Source: Colwellia sp. 12G3 (GTDB taxonomy: Bacteria > Pseudomonadota > Gammaproteobacteria > Enterobacterales > Alteromonadaceae). From it: a stretch of 64,000 nucleotides of DNA. Of the stretch, positions 1 to 9,809 are shown in pieces (the first letter of the stretch is position 1; each line of letters starts with the position of its first letter). The translations under genes were made by a program, and so were the position numbers. The notes beneath the pieces were generated by a model, which was not told the origin of the DNA, did no database searches, and saw nothing but the letters and a program-made list of their open reading frames with translations. The stretch lies in contig NZ_PJAQ01000068.1 of NCBI RefSeq assembly GCF_002836775.1, positions 744,001-808,000 of the forward strand, given 5' to 3'.

Positions 1-877
1 TAATATTTAAAAATTTAGGGAAAACATCATTACCTAGGGCATCAAGTAAAAAAGATGATTTTCGATATAGATTACCGCCACTAATCGCCGCAATAAAGTG
101 CCCCCAAATGGTATTGGCAATATCAGCTCTAAACAATACAGGGACTTTACCTGTCGGGATTGTTTGTGGTTTTAAACGAGAGAGCACCTCTTGTGAGGCT
201 TGCAGACCAATATTTTTAGCGCTTTCTAATAAAGAAAACTCGCGACTTACGGTGTAAGCATAATCACGTTCCATATCATCACCGTCACTCGCAATCATCA
301 CACAGCTCAAGCTATGTCGAGTACTCGGGTAACCGACTAATTGTCCATGACTATTCCCGTAAACCTTAAAACCAGAAAAGGTATCAAAATTGGCACCGTC
401 TGAATTACTAACGCGAGGGTCAACTGCTAGTGCACTTTCTTCACATTCTTTAGCAAGTTCAATCGCTTCCTCTGTACTTATTTCATGAGGATGATATAAA
501 TCTAAATCAAGTGGGTCCATAGCCAGCAGAGACTTATCAGCTAAACCTGAACAATCATCTACCGAGGTATATTTAGCGATGTTTACTGCAGCGGTAACCG
601 TCTGAATTAATGCTTTTTCTGACAAGTCAGCTGTAGAAGCACTACCTTTACGGCCTTCACGGTAAACAGTGATACCTAAACCACCATCATTAGTAAACTC
701 AACATTTTCCACTTCCCCCATGCGAGTACCGACACTTAAACCTTGTTGGCGGCTCATCGCAACTTCAGCACCATCTGCGCCAAGTGATTTAGCAAGTTCA
801 AGTACCGTGCTAACACGTGCTTTAACTTCGCTGAGTTGTTTCATTAGGGGATCATGCGATTTAGAGGCTAGGGTCAT
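1..877 (-). CDS. pmbA: TldE/PmbA metalloprotease-like protein (3' end cut by window)
   Basis: This is the N-terminal 292 residues of PmbA/TldE; the family is about 450 residues long, so the C-terminal third lies outside the window. The reading frame starts at ATG 877 (MTLASKSHDPLMKQLSE) and stays open to base 1. Recognisable blocks are LGADGAEVAMSRQQGLSVG, EFTNDGGLGITVYR and, near the window edge, WGHFIAAISGGNLYRKSSF. In the family TldE lacks the metal site and pairs with TldD, which carries it, to degrade unfolded peptides and process leader peptides such as microcin B17. Its partner tldD is in this window on the same strand, separated by yjgA. A MITE-like repeat begins 66 bp upstream of the start. 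Confidence 0.93.
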   Translation of the reverse strand, partial: MTLASKSHDPLMKQLSEVKARVSTVLELAKSLGADGAEVAMSRQQGLSVGTRMGEVENVEFTNDGGLGITVYREGRKGSASTADLSEKALIQTVTAAVNIAKYTSVDDCSGLADKSLLAMDPLDLDLYHPHEISTEEAIELAKECEESALAVDPRVSNSDGANFDTFSGFKVYGNSHGQLVGYPSTRHSLSCVMIASDGDDMERDYAYTVSREFSLLESAKNIGLQASQEVLSRLKPQTIPTGKVPVLFRADIANTIWGHFIAAISGGNLYRKSSFLLDALGNDVFPKFLNI

Positions 878-942
878 ATTGGTTTCTACTTTCTCTTTTC
901 TTTAGTAAGGAGTAATAAGGCTTAAACAGTGACTTAGAATAT

Positions 943-1212
943 TTATACCAAACGGATTAATTAATTGAACAACTTAGAGCTTCACTAGCGAGCTTAGAAC
1001 AAATAAAATGGATTAAACACAGTTATCTCTATATTTCATTCATTTTGTGATGTTATCAGTTTGCTAGTGAGCTCCCAAAGGGCGAGTTTAAAAGGCTTAC
1101 AAGCAGCGTTATTGATTTTGACAAGGGAATAACCATTCTCTTCAATCAATGCCTTGCCTCTAAGCCTTTCAATTCTCGCTAAGTGGTCAATAAATTAGTC
1201 CGATTGGTATTA
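943..1212. repeat. MITE-like element, copy 1
   Basis: This 270-bp element fills most of the 375-bp gap between pmbA and yjgA. It has imperfect terminal inverted repeats: the left end reads TATACCAAACGGATTAATTA, and the right end, read on the other strand, gives TAATACCAATCGGACTAATT. Its core (about 1070-1180) is close to the reverse complement of part of the element at 51622-51940, sharing GGGCGAGTTTAAAAGG and TCTTCAATCAATGCCTTGCC. It has no coding capacity. I infer a non-autonomous mobile or REP-like repeat; no transposase is in the window. Confidence 0.75.
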
Positions 1213-1218
1213 ATTTAG

Positions 1219-1227
1219 TGATATAAT
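1219..1227 (+). promoter_or_regulatory. Extended -10 promoter candidate for yjgA
   Basis: TGATATAAT is a perfect extended -10 (TGnTATAAT). It lies seven bases beyond the right end of MITE-like copy 1 and 25 bp before the first yjgA ATG. No good -35 hexamer lies at the usual distance, which an extended -10 can tolerate. The transcription start is inferred near 1234. Confidence 0.5.
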
Positions 1228-1252
1228 AAGGGCAATTATTATTTATTTTAAC

Positions 1253-1795
1253 ATGGTATTAGACATTATTATGCCCCAGTCAGCCAAAGATATCGACGAA
1301 TCTTCAGAAGAAATGGAAGAAGAGTTAAAAAGTAAAAGTGAAGTTAAGCGTGAAATGCATAAATTACAAGATTTTGCACAGAGCTTAATAGAAATGTCTA
1401 AGCATCAACGAAGTCGCTTACCTTTAAGTGATGACATAAAAGATGCCATGATTTTAGCCGATAAGATCTCCAATAAGCATGAAGCTTTACGACGCCACAT
1501 TCGTCATACTGCGAGAATACTTTTGGAAACTGATCTTGAGCCAATTCACCATGCTATTGAAGTTATGGCTAATAAGCATCAGCAAGAAACGGCAAAATTT
1601 GTTCGTTTAGAAACGATTAGAGATGAATTGATTGACCACGGAAATGACGCTGTTGAAGCATTACTTAGTGAGTTCCCAACAATCGAGCGACAAAAAATTA
1701 AGCAGTTGATTCGCCATGCAGCGAAAGAGAAAAAGGCAGAGAAGCTGGGTAAGCATTATAAGAACTTGTTCACTTACCTAAAAGAAAATGCTTAA
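1253..1795 (+). CDS. yjgA: Ribosome-associated protein YjgA/DarP (DUF615)
   Basis: This is a 180-residue highly charged helical protein of the DUF615 family. E. coli YjgA (DarP) binds late 50S precursors and promotes ribosome maturation. Family features seen are KREMHKLQDFAQSLIEMS near the N-terminus, LPLSDDIKDAMILADKI in the middle and RQKIKQLIRHAAKEK near the end. An in-frame ATG at 1271 (MPQSAKDIDE) is an equally plausible start and would give 174 residues; neither ATG has a convincing ribosome binding site. It lies between pmbA and tldD, a common arrangement in gammaproteobacteria, and is the only plus-strand gene of this block. Confidence 0.93.
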   Translation: MVLDIIMPQSAKDIDESSEEMEEELKSKSEVKREMHKLQDFAQSLIEMSKHQRSRLPLSDDIKDAMILADKISNKHEALRRHIRHTARILLETDLEPIHHAIEVMANKHQQETAKFVRLETIRDELIDHGNDAVEALLSEFPTIERQKIKQLIRHAAKEKKAEKLGKHYKNLFTYLKENA

Positions 1796-1824
1796 AAGAA
1801 AACGAATAAAAACTGTAGATATCT

Positions 1825-1854
1825 GCAAGCACTACTATTCATAGTAGTGCTTGC
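1825..1854. terminator. Hairpin between convergent yjgA and tldD
   Basis: GCAAGCACTACTAT and ATAGTAGTGCTTGC form a perfect 14-bp stem with a two-base gap at its centre (fewer pairs if the loop opens). It lies 30 bp after the yjgA stop and 39 bp after the tldD stop on the opposite strand. The tracts beside it (TAACTTTT on one side) are only moderately T-rich. It is probably a bidirectional terminator. Confidence 0.7.
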
Positions 1855-1892
1855 TAACTTTTACAGTTAACTCACTTATTAATTCTCGCTAA

Positions 1893-3338
1893 TTACTGCG
1901 TGCCTCCAACCGTCATTTCATCTACTTTTAAGGTAGGTTGACCAACGCCAACTGGTATACTTTGACCATCTTTACCACAAACACCAACACCGGCATCAAG
2001 TTTTAAATCATTACCTACCATACTGATTCGTTTCATCGCTTCAGGTCCATTACCTATTAAGGTAGCGCCTTTAACGGGTGACGTAATTTTACCATCTTCA
2101 ATTAAGTATGCTTCTGAACTGGTAAAAACAAATTTACCTGAAGTAATATCTACCTGTCCACCAGCAAAGTTTGGTGCATAAATACCTTTTTTAACCGACT
2201 TAATGATATCTTCAGGACTAGACTCGCCCGCTAACATATAAGTATTAGTCATTCGCGGCATAGGCAAATGCGCATACGATTCACGTCTACCATTACCTGT
2301 TGGTTTTACGCCCATCAAGCCAGCATTATGCTTATCTTGCATGTAACCTTTTAATATGCCCTTTTCGATCAGTACATTATATTGTCCTGGCGTGCCTTCA
2401 TCATCAATAGATACTGAACCGCGACGATAGGCTAATGTACCATCATCTACAATGGTACAAAGTTCAGAAGTCACTTGCTGACCAACTTTACCTGAAAATG
2501 CTGACGAACCTTTACGATTAAAGTCACCCTCTAAACCGTGTCCAACCGCTTCATGTAATAATACACCAGGCCAACCTGCACCTAATACTACAGGGTATGT
2601 ACCTGCCGGTGCTTCAATAGCAACTAAGTTAACCAATGCTTGTCTCACAGATTCTTCAGCATAAGCAAGGTAACGTGGTTTGTTATCTCCCGCTTCAACC
2701 TCAAAGAAGTAACTGTAATCTGTACGAGCACCGCCACCAGCACTTGCACGTTCTCGTTTGCCATTGTCTTCAACTAATACCGAACAGTTTAAACGAACTA
2801 ATGGACGGATATCTGTGCCAAAGGTTCCATCGCTAGCGCTAACTAATATAGTTTCATAGACACCTGATAAGCTAGCTATAACTTGCTTAACCCGGCTATC
2901 GACTTGACGTGCATGTGCTTCAACTTGATGTAATAAATCAATCTTTTGCTCTTGTGTTAAGCTGCCAAGCGGCTCAACTGATTGATAAACTTCAATCGGT
3001 GATTGACGGCTAAACGCTTTAACGCTTGCACCAGTACCACTATCTGCAATACCTTTTGCCGCATCGGCCGCCTGTTGAAGTGCTTCAGGGGTAATATCAT
3101 CAGAATAGGCAAAGCCCGTTTTTTCGCCTGAGATTGCTCTTACACCAACACCACGTTCAATGTTATATGAGCCTTCTTTAACAATGCCATCTTCTAGGAC
3201 CCAGGTTTCATGCTGACTCGCTTGAAAATAAAAATCAGCATAATCAACTTTTCGGCCCATCATACTGTTTAGGGTTTTTGACAACATCTCTTCGTCAATA
3301 TTACTATCACTTAATAAGGATTTTTCAACTATGTTCAT
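1893..3338 (-). CDS. tldD: TldD metalloprotease
   Basis: At 481 residues this is full-length TldD, the active subunit of the TldD/TldE zinc protease. The HExxxH zinc motif is visible as [13 protein letters not shown], with His262, Glu263 and His266. Other family blocks are [20 protein letters not shown] near residue 65 and [20 protein letters not shown] near residue 340. It is the last gene of the minus-strand run, 48 bp after nit. Its partner pmbA lies beyond yjgA. The complex is cytoplasmic and degrades unstructured peptides or matures peptide antibiotics and antitoxins in other bacteria; the substrate here is unknown. Confidence 0.97.
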   Translation of the reverse strand: MNIVEKSLLSDSNIDEEMLSKTLNSMMGRKVDYADFYFQASQHETWVLEDGIVKEGSYNIERGVGVRAISGEKTGFAYSDDITPEALQQAADAAKGIADSGTGASVKAFSRQSPIEVYQSVEPLGSLTQEQKIDLLHQVEAHARQVDSRVKQVIASLSGVYETILVSASDGTFGTDIRPLVRLNCSVLVEDNGKRERASAGGGARTDYSYFFEVEAGDNKPRYLAYAEESVRQALVNLVAIEAPAGTYPVVLGAGWPGVLLHEAVGHGLEGDFNRKGSSAFSGKVGQQVTSELCTIVDDGTLAYRRGSVSIDDEGTPGQYNVLIEKGILKGYMQDKHNAGLMGVKPTGNGRRESYAHLPMPRMTNTYMLAGESSPEDIIKSVKKGIYAPNFAGGQVDITSGKFVFTSSEAYLIEDGKITSPVKGATLIGNGPEAMKRISMVGNDLKLDAGVGVCGKDGQSIPVGVGQPTLKVDEMTVGGTQ

Positions 3339-3386
3339 TAGGTCTTAGCTCAACTTCTATGTTCTTTCATTATAATCAAATTGCTG

Positions 3387-4262
3387 CTATATATTCAGCG
3401 GCGAGTTCAAAGGCATGCTTTGACGTATGCGTGTTAATTCTTCGGGGTGGTAGTCGATTGAAATATAACCTTCACCCGTTTCAATACCCTGCTCAATTTC
3501 GCCCCAAGGGTTAATGATCATTGAATGACCCCAAGTTTCACGACCATTTTCATGAACGCCTTCTTGACCTGCAGCTATAATATAGACTTGATTTTCAATA
3601 GCCCTTGCTTGTAATAAAATTTGCCAATGCGCTTGGCCTGTAACTCTTGTAAAAGCACTGGGTACGGTAATAATGTCAGCGCCAGCTTTTGATAGTTGCT
3701 GAAATAAAGTCGGAAAGCGTAAATCAAAACACACTGATAGACCAATGTTAGCAAATTCGGTGTTAACAACACTTATTTCTTTACCTGCTTGCGTATAACG
3801 AGACTCACAATAACTTTTTGTACCATCACTTACACTAACATCAAATAAGTGAATTTTATCGTATTGTCCTATTAACTCACCATTCGGGTTAAAAAAACAA
3901 CTGCTATTAGTAAACTTGTTAGTAGATGCCGTTAAGATTGGCACGGTTCCCGCGACTAAATAAACATGAAATTTTTTGGCTAGCTCTCCAAGGGCTAAAC
4001 ATAGATCATTACCACTTGCCGACTCTTTAGCTAAATTTAATTGTTCGCGGTCTTGACCACCAAAATACAAACAACACTCAGGTAATACCACTAAGTGTTG
4101 AGTATCTTCTTGGTTATTCGTCATTTTCTCTTCTGAATTAACGCTACTGTTGGAGCAATCAGAAGAGACAGCGGTGATTTTTGCTAGTAACTCAGTTATT
4201 TTAGCAAGGTTTGTAGCCACATTAGCCGCTGAAGATAATTGTATCGCACTGAGTTTAATCAT
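3387..4262 (-). CDS. Carbon-nitrogen hydrolase (Nit/omega-amidase type)
   Basis: A 291-residue nitrilase-superfamily amidase. The Glu-Lys-Cys triad is visible as Glu62 (VVLPECCLYFG), Lys136 (YDKIHLFD) and Cys178 (LSVCFDLRFP). RFP after the catalytic Cys and SAFTRVTGQAHW suggest the Nit1/omega-amidase branch, which in other organisms hydrolyses deaminated glutathione. The start ATG overlaps the yhdP stop by one base (TAATG), indicating translational coupling. Residues about 32-55 are a polar Ser/Asn/Glu-rich insertion before the first catalytic strand, where relatives usually have a short loop. The substrate is not proven by sequence. Confidence 0.9.
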   Translation of the reverse strand: MIKLSAIQLSSAANVATNLAKITELLAKITAVSSDCSNSSVNSEEKMTNNQEDTQHLVVLPECCLYFGGQDREQLNLAKESASGNDLCLALGELAKKFHVYLVAGTVPILTASTNKFTNSSCFFNPNGELIGQYDKIHLFDVSVSDGTKSYCESRYTQAGKEISVVNTEFANIGLSVCFDLRFPTLFQQLSKAGADIITVPSAFTRVTGQAHWQILLQARAIENQVYIIAAGQEGVHENGRETWGHSMIINPWGEIEQGIETGEGYISIDYHPEELTRIRQSMPLNSPLNI

Positions 4263-7200
4263 TAGTTACTCTTACTAGCCGAGTTTTTGACAGGAGTATC
4301 ATCGTTAACAGACTCCTCTTGCTTAGCACCTTGGGTAGGCAGCGTACTTTCTACACTAATACTTTTGCTTTTTCTGTCAACTTCCTTAAAGTCAGGATTA
4401 TCAATAGTGCCCTTTAGTTCAAAGGTAAATTCAGAAACCACCTGTGATTTAATCACCTGATCAATAGCAACGCCTGCTAAAAAGGTAACTGGATTTAGCG
4501 TTGCGATCCAAGCTAGCACAGGTAAACTTGACGTTAAATTAGGCTTGTAGGACATATCATAATCAAGCTCACCCGATACCAAGTTAGTATGACCTGTCAT
4601 AAACAAGTTACCTGCAGTACCGTTCATTTCGGTATTGTCAGTCGATAGCGTGCCTAGCTTTAATTGATAGTCACCCTTGATGCTACTATAAAACATACCA
4701 TCACTGAAAATATCACGAAAATCGAGTGTTAATTTACGTACTAAAGATTGTAAACTGAGCACTGAAAAAATACGCGCGCCTTTATCACTTACATCGGCTA
4801 AATAACCATCATCAAGTCGACCATTGACTGTCCCGTTTAATTGGGTAACGTCAAAGTCATGCAAACCGCCATTCCAATTCAGGTTTAGTTCAATCTCAGC
4901 ACCACTATCCTTAATGATTGAGTCAAAAGAAAGTGCCTTCATCTCTGACTCTATGTCTTCAACGGAAACTTTCCCCACTAACGCAGTATTTGATTCTTGT
5001 TCATTATGAAGCCATCGGCCCGTCAGCGTTAATTGTGTTTTATTACGCTTTGCGGTGAAGTTAGTAAAGTCGATTGTCTGATCATCAATACGCTTAACTT
5101 GTACATCAACCTCCCCTAAATCTAACAAGCCAATCGCACAATGATCACAATGAAACGTCAACGGTGGAATATTAGCAAAAACAATATCATTTTCAGCTCT
5201 ATCTGGTTGCTCAATAGCGAGTGATGAATTAGCCTCACGCTCTTTTGTGTTTTTGGGTAGTTTTAAAAATTCAGCATTAATATCTATGCCTTCTTTTAAC
5301 CAATCAGGGTAAATCTTTATTTGGCTGCGCGTTTCTTTGGCATTAAGTTGTAATAGCCACCACTGTTTTTTATCTAATAAGTTAAAAGAAACATTAGTGA
5401 GTTCCTGCCCGAGTATTTTCAACTGACCAATTGAGCCTCTAATTCTCTTTGGTTTTGCTAAGAAAGGGACTGAATTTTCTTGCGCTGCACTACCTGAGTC
5501 ATGATTAATGCTGTCAATAATGTCGCTGATTAATGGCTGCCACATAGAAAAGTCGGCTTGGGCAAGCTTAGTGGTGATATGAAAGCCATCACTGGGCAAC
5601 GCCATAGCACCTTGACCAAACATTAAATTAGCACGGGTAAATGCGGTACTTTGGTGATCTAACTGTCCTGAAAAATGCATTTTATCACCATAATTCAGTA
5701 CAATCTTAGACTGTGCCTCCGCACCATTAATTTGCAGTGATAAGCGGTTTTCTTGCTCACTGTTACGGTCATAAGGAGCGGGTAATAGTAGCTGAGTATT
5801 GGTTAAATCAGAGTCAAAATTTGCCGTGTAAGAAAAGCCCCCTAAGTGGTGCTGATGTAACGACAGTTTCCCTTGCCAAGGTAATTCGCCTTGGGTATAG
5901 CGACGCAATTCTTTAGGCACATGAGTCAACCATTTTGACTCTTGCCATAAGGCTGATAAGTTAATGTCCGTATTATAATAATCGGCCTTATCCATACCAT
6001 TGATATCAAGTGAAACTGGTAGCCCTTGCCAATGTAAAGTTAAATCTTTAGTGCTTATTTTATCATTGCTAAAACTTAGCTGACCATAGACTTCACTAAA
6101 GTCCATTTTAGGTGTTTGCAATGCCACTTGATTATTATCAAAGTTAATAGTGCCACTTGCTAACGCTTGTTCATTATTATTAAGTGGTAGGTTTAAATTA
6201 AAATCCCCGCTCACTTCGCCATTAATCTTTAACTGTTCTAATACACTGCCAACGCTATCTTTGAACGGGCTTTGATTCATCAAGTCGCCAATATAACTAG
6301 CTTGCGTTGGCTTTATCTGTGCATCTACCGTTAAAATTTGACCATGCGCTAAATCAGCAATACCTGCGCGAACTCCTGTGACATCTAATCCTGTTAGTTT
6401 TCCGCCGCGACCTGTAATGAGCATTGAGTTATTTGTGAAGTTTAAATTGGCGACAAAATCGGTTATGGCAGGCCAATTTTCAACAAATTTAAATTCTGAT
6501 TGACTTAATTCAGCATCAACAACAAAAATACCACTGCCATCGGTAAACGGAAAGCGACTGATCGGACCGTTAATGAGTATTTGTGCATTTTCAACACGCC
6601 CTGAAACAACCGCTGCGTTTAAGTAATTAACTAAATTATCACTCATAATGGGTAAGGGTAAGTAACGCCCCACTAAGCCAGCATTGCCATTGGTAACATT
6701 AGCCAGTAGCGCTAAATTTATTTCACTGTCAATTGGCGCTTCAACTTTAACTTGCGCCGATAAATTAATTTCTTCGGACAGAAAATCTAATGCTTCAACC
6801 GTTAATGCCCAGCCCTTGTCATCAAAGACAGCATTTAACTGTCCTGACATGCTTTGATAGGGAAAAGCTTGTACAAACAACTTATCAAAATCTAAATTAC
6901 CTTGCTCAGCACTAAAGTCTACGGCGAGATAGTTATTTAGATAACTAAGGCTTCCAGAGACATTTTCTAGACCTGGAATGCCATGGCTATAGCTATTATT
7001 AAACGCAGAGAAGTTTGTCACTATTTGCAACTCGTTATTTTGGTTACGAATATATAGGTCTTCAATCTTCCCTGTTAACGTCATCTGGGACAGTAAATTT
7101 CGCGTTTCTTTTTTTGCTACGATCAATGGCGTAAGTTGTGCCAGCATAGCGACGTCAATCTCTGATAGATGTAAAGAAAAATCACTTTCTTGCTTAGCTA

Positions 7201-8200
7201 ACATAACGCTAAACCTTTGTGATTCTTGCTCATTAAGCTGTAATGATAATGGCGTACTGTATAACTTAAAATTTCGCTCAGCTTTACCTTTTACTAGTAA
7301 TAATTGCCCTTGGTCTAAGGTTAATTTTTGTTTTTTATTCTCAAACTGCCAATGCATACTGCTATCTGAAAAATTAATTTGTAAGCGATTGACCTCACTA
7401 CTTGTGACCCGTAACCATGCAGAAAAGTTAATATCAGTCTTAGTTTTATCATCTTCAAGCACTAAAACATTATCCAACCATGGAGTTATATCAATCTGGT
7501 TGGCTTGTAAGTACATTTGTCCGGTAAGTTCGCTACCTTTGTTACCCTGTAAGTCTAGTTTCAACTGCAAGTTATTTGAGCTTAGGCCATTGAGTACCAC
7601 ACTACCTTCGGCCTGATGACGTTCACCGGTATTTAACCAACGTAACTGGTTTACTCTTATGCTGCGAGTGATAGCCTTATTGCGTACCGTAATTTGGCTA
7701 TCAAGAATAGAGAAACGCGTTATACGGTTTAAAAAAAGATCGCTAATAACACTAATATCATCAGCTTCGGTATCTTTTATAAGTTTACCTGAGCTATCGT
7801 CATCTTTCTTATCTAACCACAATTTTTCAGAGACATCGGCTGTCGCACCAGACAGAATAAGATTTTTTGATATAAGATTTTGTTGTGAGATAGTACTCCA
7901 AAAGTCTACTTGTAGCTCAAGCTGCTTGATGAACACTGATGCTCTTTCAGTGTTCAGTATTTGCACATCACCAATGATCAATATTGGTCCTGACTTTTGC
8001 CAAGTCATACTCAGGGTGCCAATAGAGATATTCGTTTGCGACTTTTCATTTAAGTAGTTCTGTAAGGGAAGTCGGTAGTGGTGAACATAAGGTAAAAATA
8101 GACGGAAAGCACTAATCAGAACCGCCAACAAGACCAACACAATGGCAACTGTTTTATAAAGGCGGTTTAGCCAGCGGTTAGAAGTACTTACAATGCTCAT
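4262..8200 (-). CDS. yhdP: YhdP-family AsmA-like envelope lipid transport protein
   Basis: A 1312-residue protein with one N-terminal membrane helix (about residues 15-33) and a very long periplasmic beta-rich region, the layout of YhdP (DUF3971 plus an AsmA-like C-terminus). In E. coli YhdP, TamB and YdbH act redundantly as bridges moving phospholipid between inner and outer membranes. The C-terminal LARGE-domain-like segment YDMSYKPNLTSSLPVLAWIATLNPVTFLAG is split here only for description and matches the family ending. A polar Ser/Glu/Lys tail follows. It sits between rng and nit, the usual neighbours. The gap to rng is 118 bp. Confidence 0.92.
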   Translation of the reverse strand: MSIVSTSNRWLNRLYKTVAIVLVLLAVLISAFRLFLPYVHHYRLPLQNYLNEKSQTNISIGTLSMTWQKSGPILIIGDVQILNTERASVFIKQLELQVDFWSTISQQNLISKNLILSGATADVSEKLWLDKKDDDSSGKLIKDTEADDISVISDLFLNRITRFSILDSQITVRNKAITRSIRVNQLRWLNTGERHQAEGSVVLNGLSSNNLQLKLDLQGNKGSELTGQMYLQANQIDITPWLDNVLVLEDDKTKTDINFSAWLRVTSSEVNRLQINFSDSSMHWQFENKKQKLTLDQGQLLLVKGKAERNFKLYSTPLSLQLNEQESQRFSVMLAKQESDFSLHLSEIDVAMLAQLTPLIVAKKETRNLLSQMTLTGKIEDLYIRNQNNELQIVTNFSAFNNSYSHGIPGLENVSGSLSYLNNYLAVDFSAEQGNLDFDKLFVQAFPYQSMSGQLNAVFDDKGWALTVEALDFLSEEINLSAQVKVEAPIDSEINLALLANVTNGNAGLVGRYLPLPIMSDNLVNYLNAAVVSGRVENAQILINGPISRFPFTDGSGIFVVDAELSQSEFKFVENWPAITDFVANLNFTNNSMLITGRGGKLTGLDVTGVRAGIADLAHGQILTVDAQIKPTQASYIGDLMNQSPFKDSVGSVLEQLKINGEVSGDFNLNLPLNNNEQALASGTINFDNNQVALQTPKMDFSEVYGQLSFSNDKISTKDLTLHWQGLPVSLDINGMDKADYYNTDINLSALWQESKWLTHVPKELRRYTQGELPWQGKLSLHQHHLGGFSYTANFDSDLTNTQLLLPAPYDRNSEQENRLSLQINGAEAQSKIVLNYGDKMHFSGQLDHQSTAFTRANLMFGQGAMALPSDGFHITTKLAQADFSMWQPLISDIIDSINHDSGSAAQENSVPFLAKPKRIRGSIGQLKILGQELTNVSFNLLDKKQWWLLQLNAKETRSQIKIYPDWLKEGIDINAEFLKLPKNTKEREANSSLAIEQPDRAENDIVFANIPPLTFHCDHCAIGLLDLGEVDVQVKRIDDQTIDFTNFTAKRNKTQLTLTGRWLHNEQESNTALVGKVSVEDIESEMKALSFDSIIKDSGAEIELNLNWNGGLHDFDVTQLNGTVNGRLDDGYLADVSDKGARIFSVLSLQSLVRKLTLDFRDIFSDGMFYSSIKGDYQLKLGTLSTDNTEMNGTAGNLFMTGHTNLVSGELDYDMSYKPNLTSSLPVLAWIATLNPVTFLAGVAIDQVIKSQVVSEFTFELKGTIDNPDFKEVDRKSKSISVESTLPTQGAKQEESVNDDTPVKNSASKSN

Positions 8201-8318
8201 TAAAACTTAGAGAGTCCTATATTTGTTCTGATGTAATTGCCAAAAGTCTATTAAGCAACGTCCTCTTAACCAGGATTAACAGGTTTAGAGACAAGCCAAG
8301 GATTGAATAAAATCGCTA

Positions 8319-9776
8319 TTACATCATAACAACGTCAAATTGTTCCTGATTATACATGGGTTCGGCTTGTACTTTAATCAACTTACCAATAAAAACCTCA
8401 ACTTCGGCTAAGTTATGGTATTCATCATTGACGATAAACTCACTCACCGCATTTGAAGCATAAACCGTGAACTTATCTGCGTCATGAGCACGATTTACGC
8501 GTACTATTTCTCTTAGTATTTCAAAGCACACTGTTTCTACTGTTTTTAAATGACCACGACCAGTACAAAGAGGGCATTCTCCACATAACACATGTTCTAA
8601 ACTTTCACGGGTACGTTGACGTGTCATTTCGACTAGACCAAGTGCCGAAAAACCATGAAGACTGTATTTTACCTTATCTTTACTCATTGCCATATTTAGG
8701 CTGTGCAATACGCGACGTTTATGATCTTCATTATGCATATCGATAAAATCGACAATAATAATACCACCTAGATTTCTTAGTCTAAGCTGCCTAGCAATAA
8801 CTTGAGTCGCCTCGATATTAGTACTAAATATGGTATCTTCTAAATTACGATGGCCAACAAAAGCCCCCGTATTTATATCAATGGTAGTCATCGCCTCAGT
8901 TTGATCTATTATCAAGTAACCACCCGACTTTAGCTCTATCTTACGATGCAATGCTCGCTGTATTTCTCGCTCTACTGAGAACAAGTCAAAGATAGGAAGC
9001 TCACCTGGGTAATATTCTATTAATGGTGTTAACTCAGGCACAAATTCTTGGGTAAATTCGACTAAGTCTTTATAGGTGAGATTTGAGTCAACTCGAATAC
9101 GCTCAAGGTTAATGCCAACAAAATCTCGTAACACTCTAAAAGATAGCGATAAATCTTGATAAAGTGGTAAATTAGTTTGCTTACGTTGCTTGCGAGTTAA
9201 AACTTTTTGCCAAACTCTGCGTAAGAATTCTGCGTCATGTTGTAGTTCTATTTCGCCCGCCCCTTCTCCAGCAGTTCGAACAATAAAGCCTTGATGTTCA
9301 TCACAGTAAGGACTAACGATGTCTTTTAAGCGATCTCGTTCCTTTGCATCTTCTATCCGTAATGAAACACCTGCATGCTGAGAATTAGGCATCAGAACCA
9401 AGTAACGCGAAGCAACGGTAATATCTGTGGTTAAACGCGCCCCTTTTGAGCCAAGTGGATCTTTTACCACTTGCACCATAATGTATTGTCCTTCATGCAC
9501 TAAGGAGCGAATATCAGGTACTTGATCTGTTTCTTCTTTTAAGATGAGTTTGGTATTAATATCGGATGCATGCAAAAAAGCCGCTTTATCTAGGTTGATA
9601 TCTACAAACGCAGCTTGCATACCCGGTAAAACACGAATAATTTTTCCTAAATAGACATTACCAACAATGCCACGTTTGCCTTGTCGCTCAATATGCACTT
9701 CTTGCAATGAACCATTCTCGATTAAAGCAACACGTGTTTCGCTAGGAGTCACATTTATTAATAATTCTGCACTCAT
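8319..9776 (-). CDS. rng: Ribonuclease G
   Basis: A 485-residue RNase E/G family endonuclease that matures the 5' end of 16S rRNA. It has the N-terminal S1-like RNA-binding region (GIVGNVYLGKIIRVLPGMQAAFVDI), the catalytic DNase-I-like block with the acidic pair in MTTIDINTGAFVG and IIIVDFIDM, and the zinc-link cysteines in CGECPLCTGRGH. It lacks the long C-terminal scaffold of RNase E, so rng rather than rne. The start has a good ribosome binding site (AAGGG, nine bases upstream). It lies downstream of maf, as in many gammaproteobacteria. Confidence 0.97.
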   Translation of the reverse strand: MSAELLINVTPSETRVALIENGSLQEVHIERQGKRGIVGNVYLGKIIRVLPGMQAAFVDINLDKAAFLHASDINTKLILKEETDQVPDIRSLVHEGQYIMVQVVKDPLGSKGARLTTDITVASRYLVLMPNSQHAGVSLRIEDAKERDRLKDIVSPYCDEHQGFIVRTAGEGAGEIELQHDAEFLRRVWQKVLTRKQRKQTNLPLYQDLSLSFRVLRDFVGINLERIRVDSNLTYKDLVEFTQEFVPELTPLIEYYPGELPIFDLFSVEREIQRALHRKIELKSGGYLIIDQTEAMTTIDINTGAFVGHRNLEDTIFSTNIEATQVIARQLRLRNLGGIIIVDFIDMHNEDHKRRVLHSLNMAMSKDKVKYSLHGFSALGLVEMTRQRTRESLEHVLCGECPLCTGRGHLKTVETVCFEILREIVRVNRAHDADKFTVYASNAVSEFIVNDEYHNLAEVEVFIGKLIKVQAEPMYNQEQFDVVMM

Positions 9777-9809
9777 AATATCCCTTACTTCAAAAACTTA
9801 TTTTAAAAA

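Noticed and set aside
669-905. Plus-strand open frame of 78 codons near the left edge
   Set aside because: It is antisense to pmbA and has no family resemblance.
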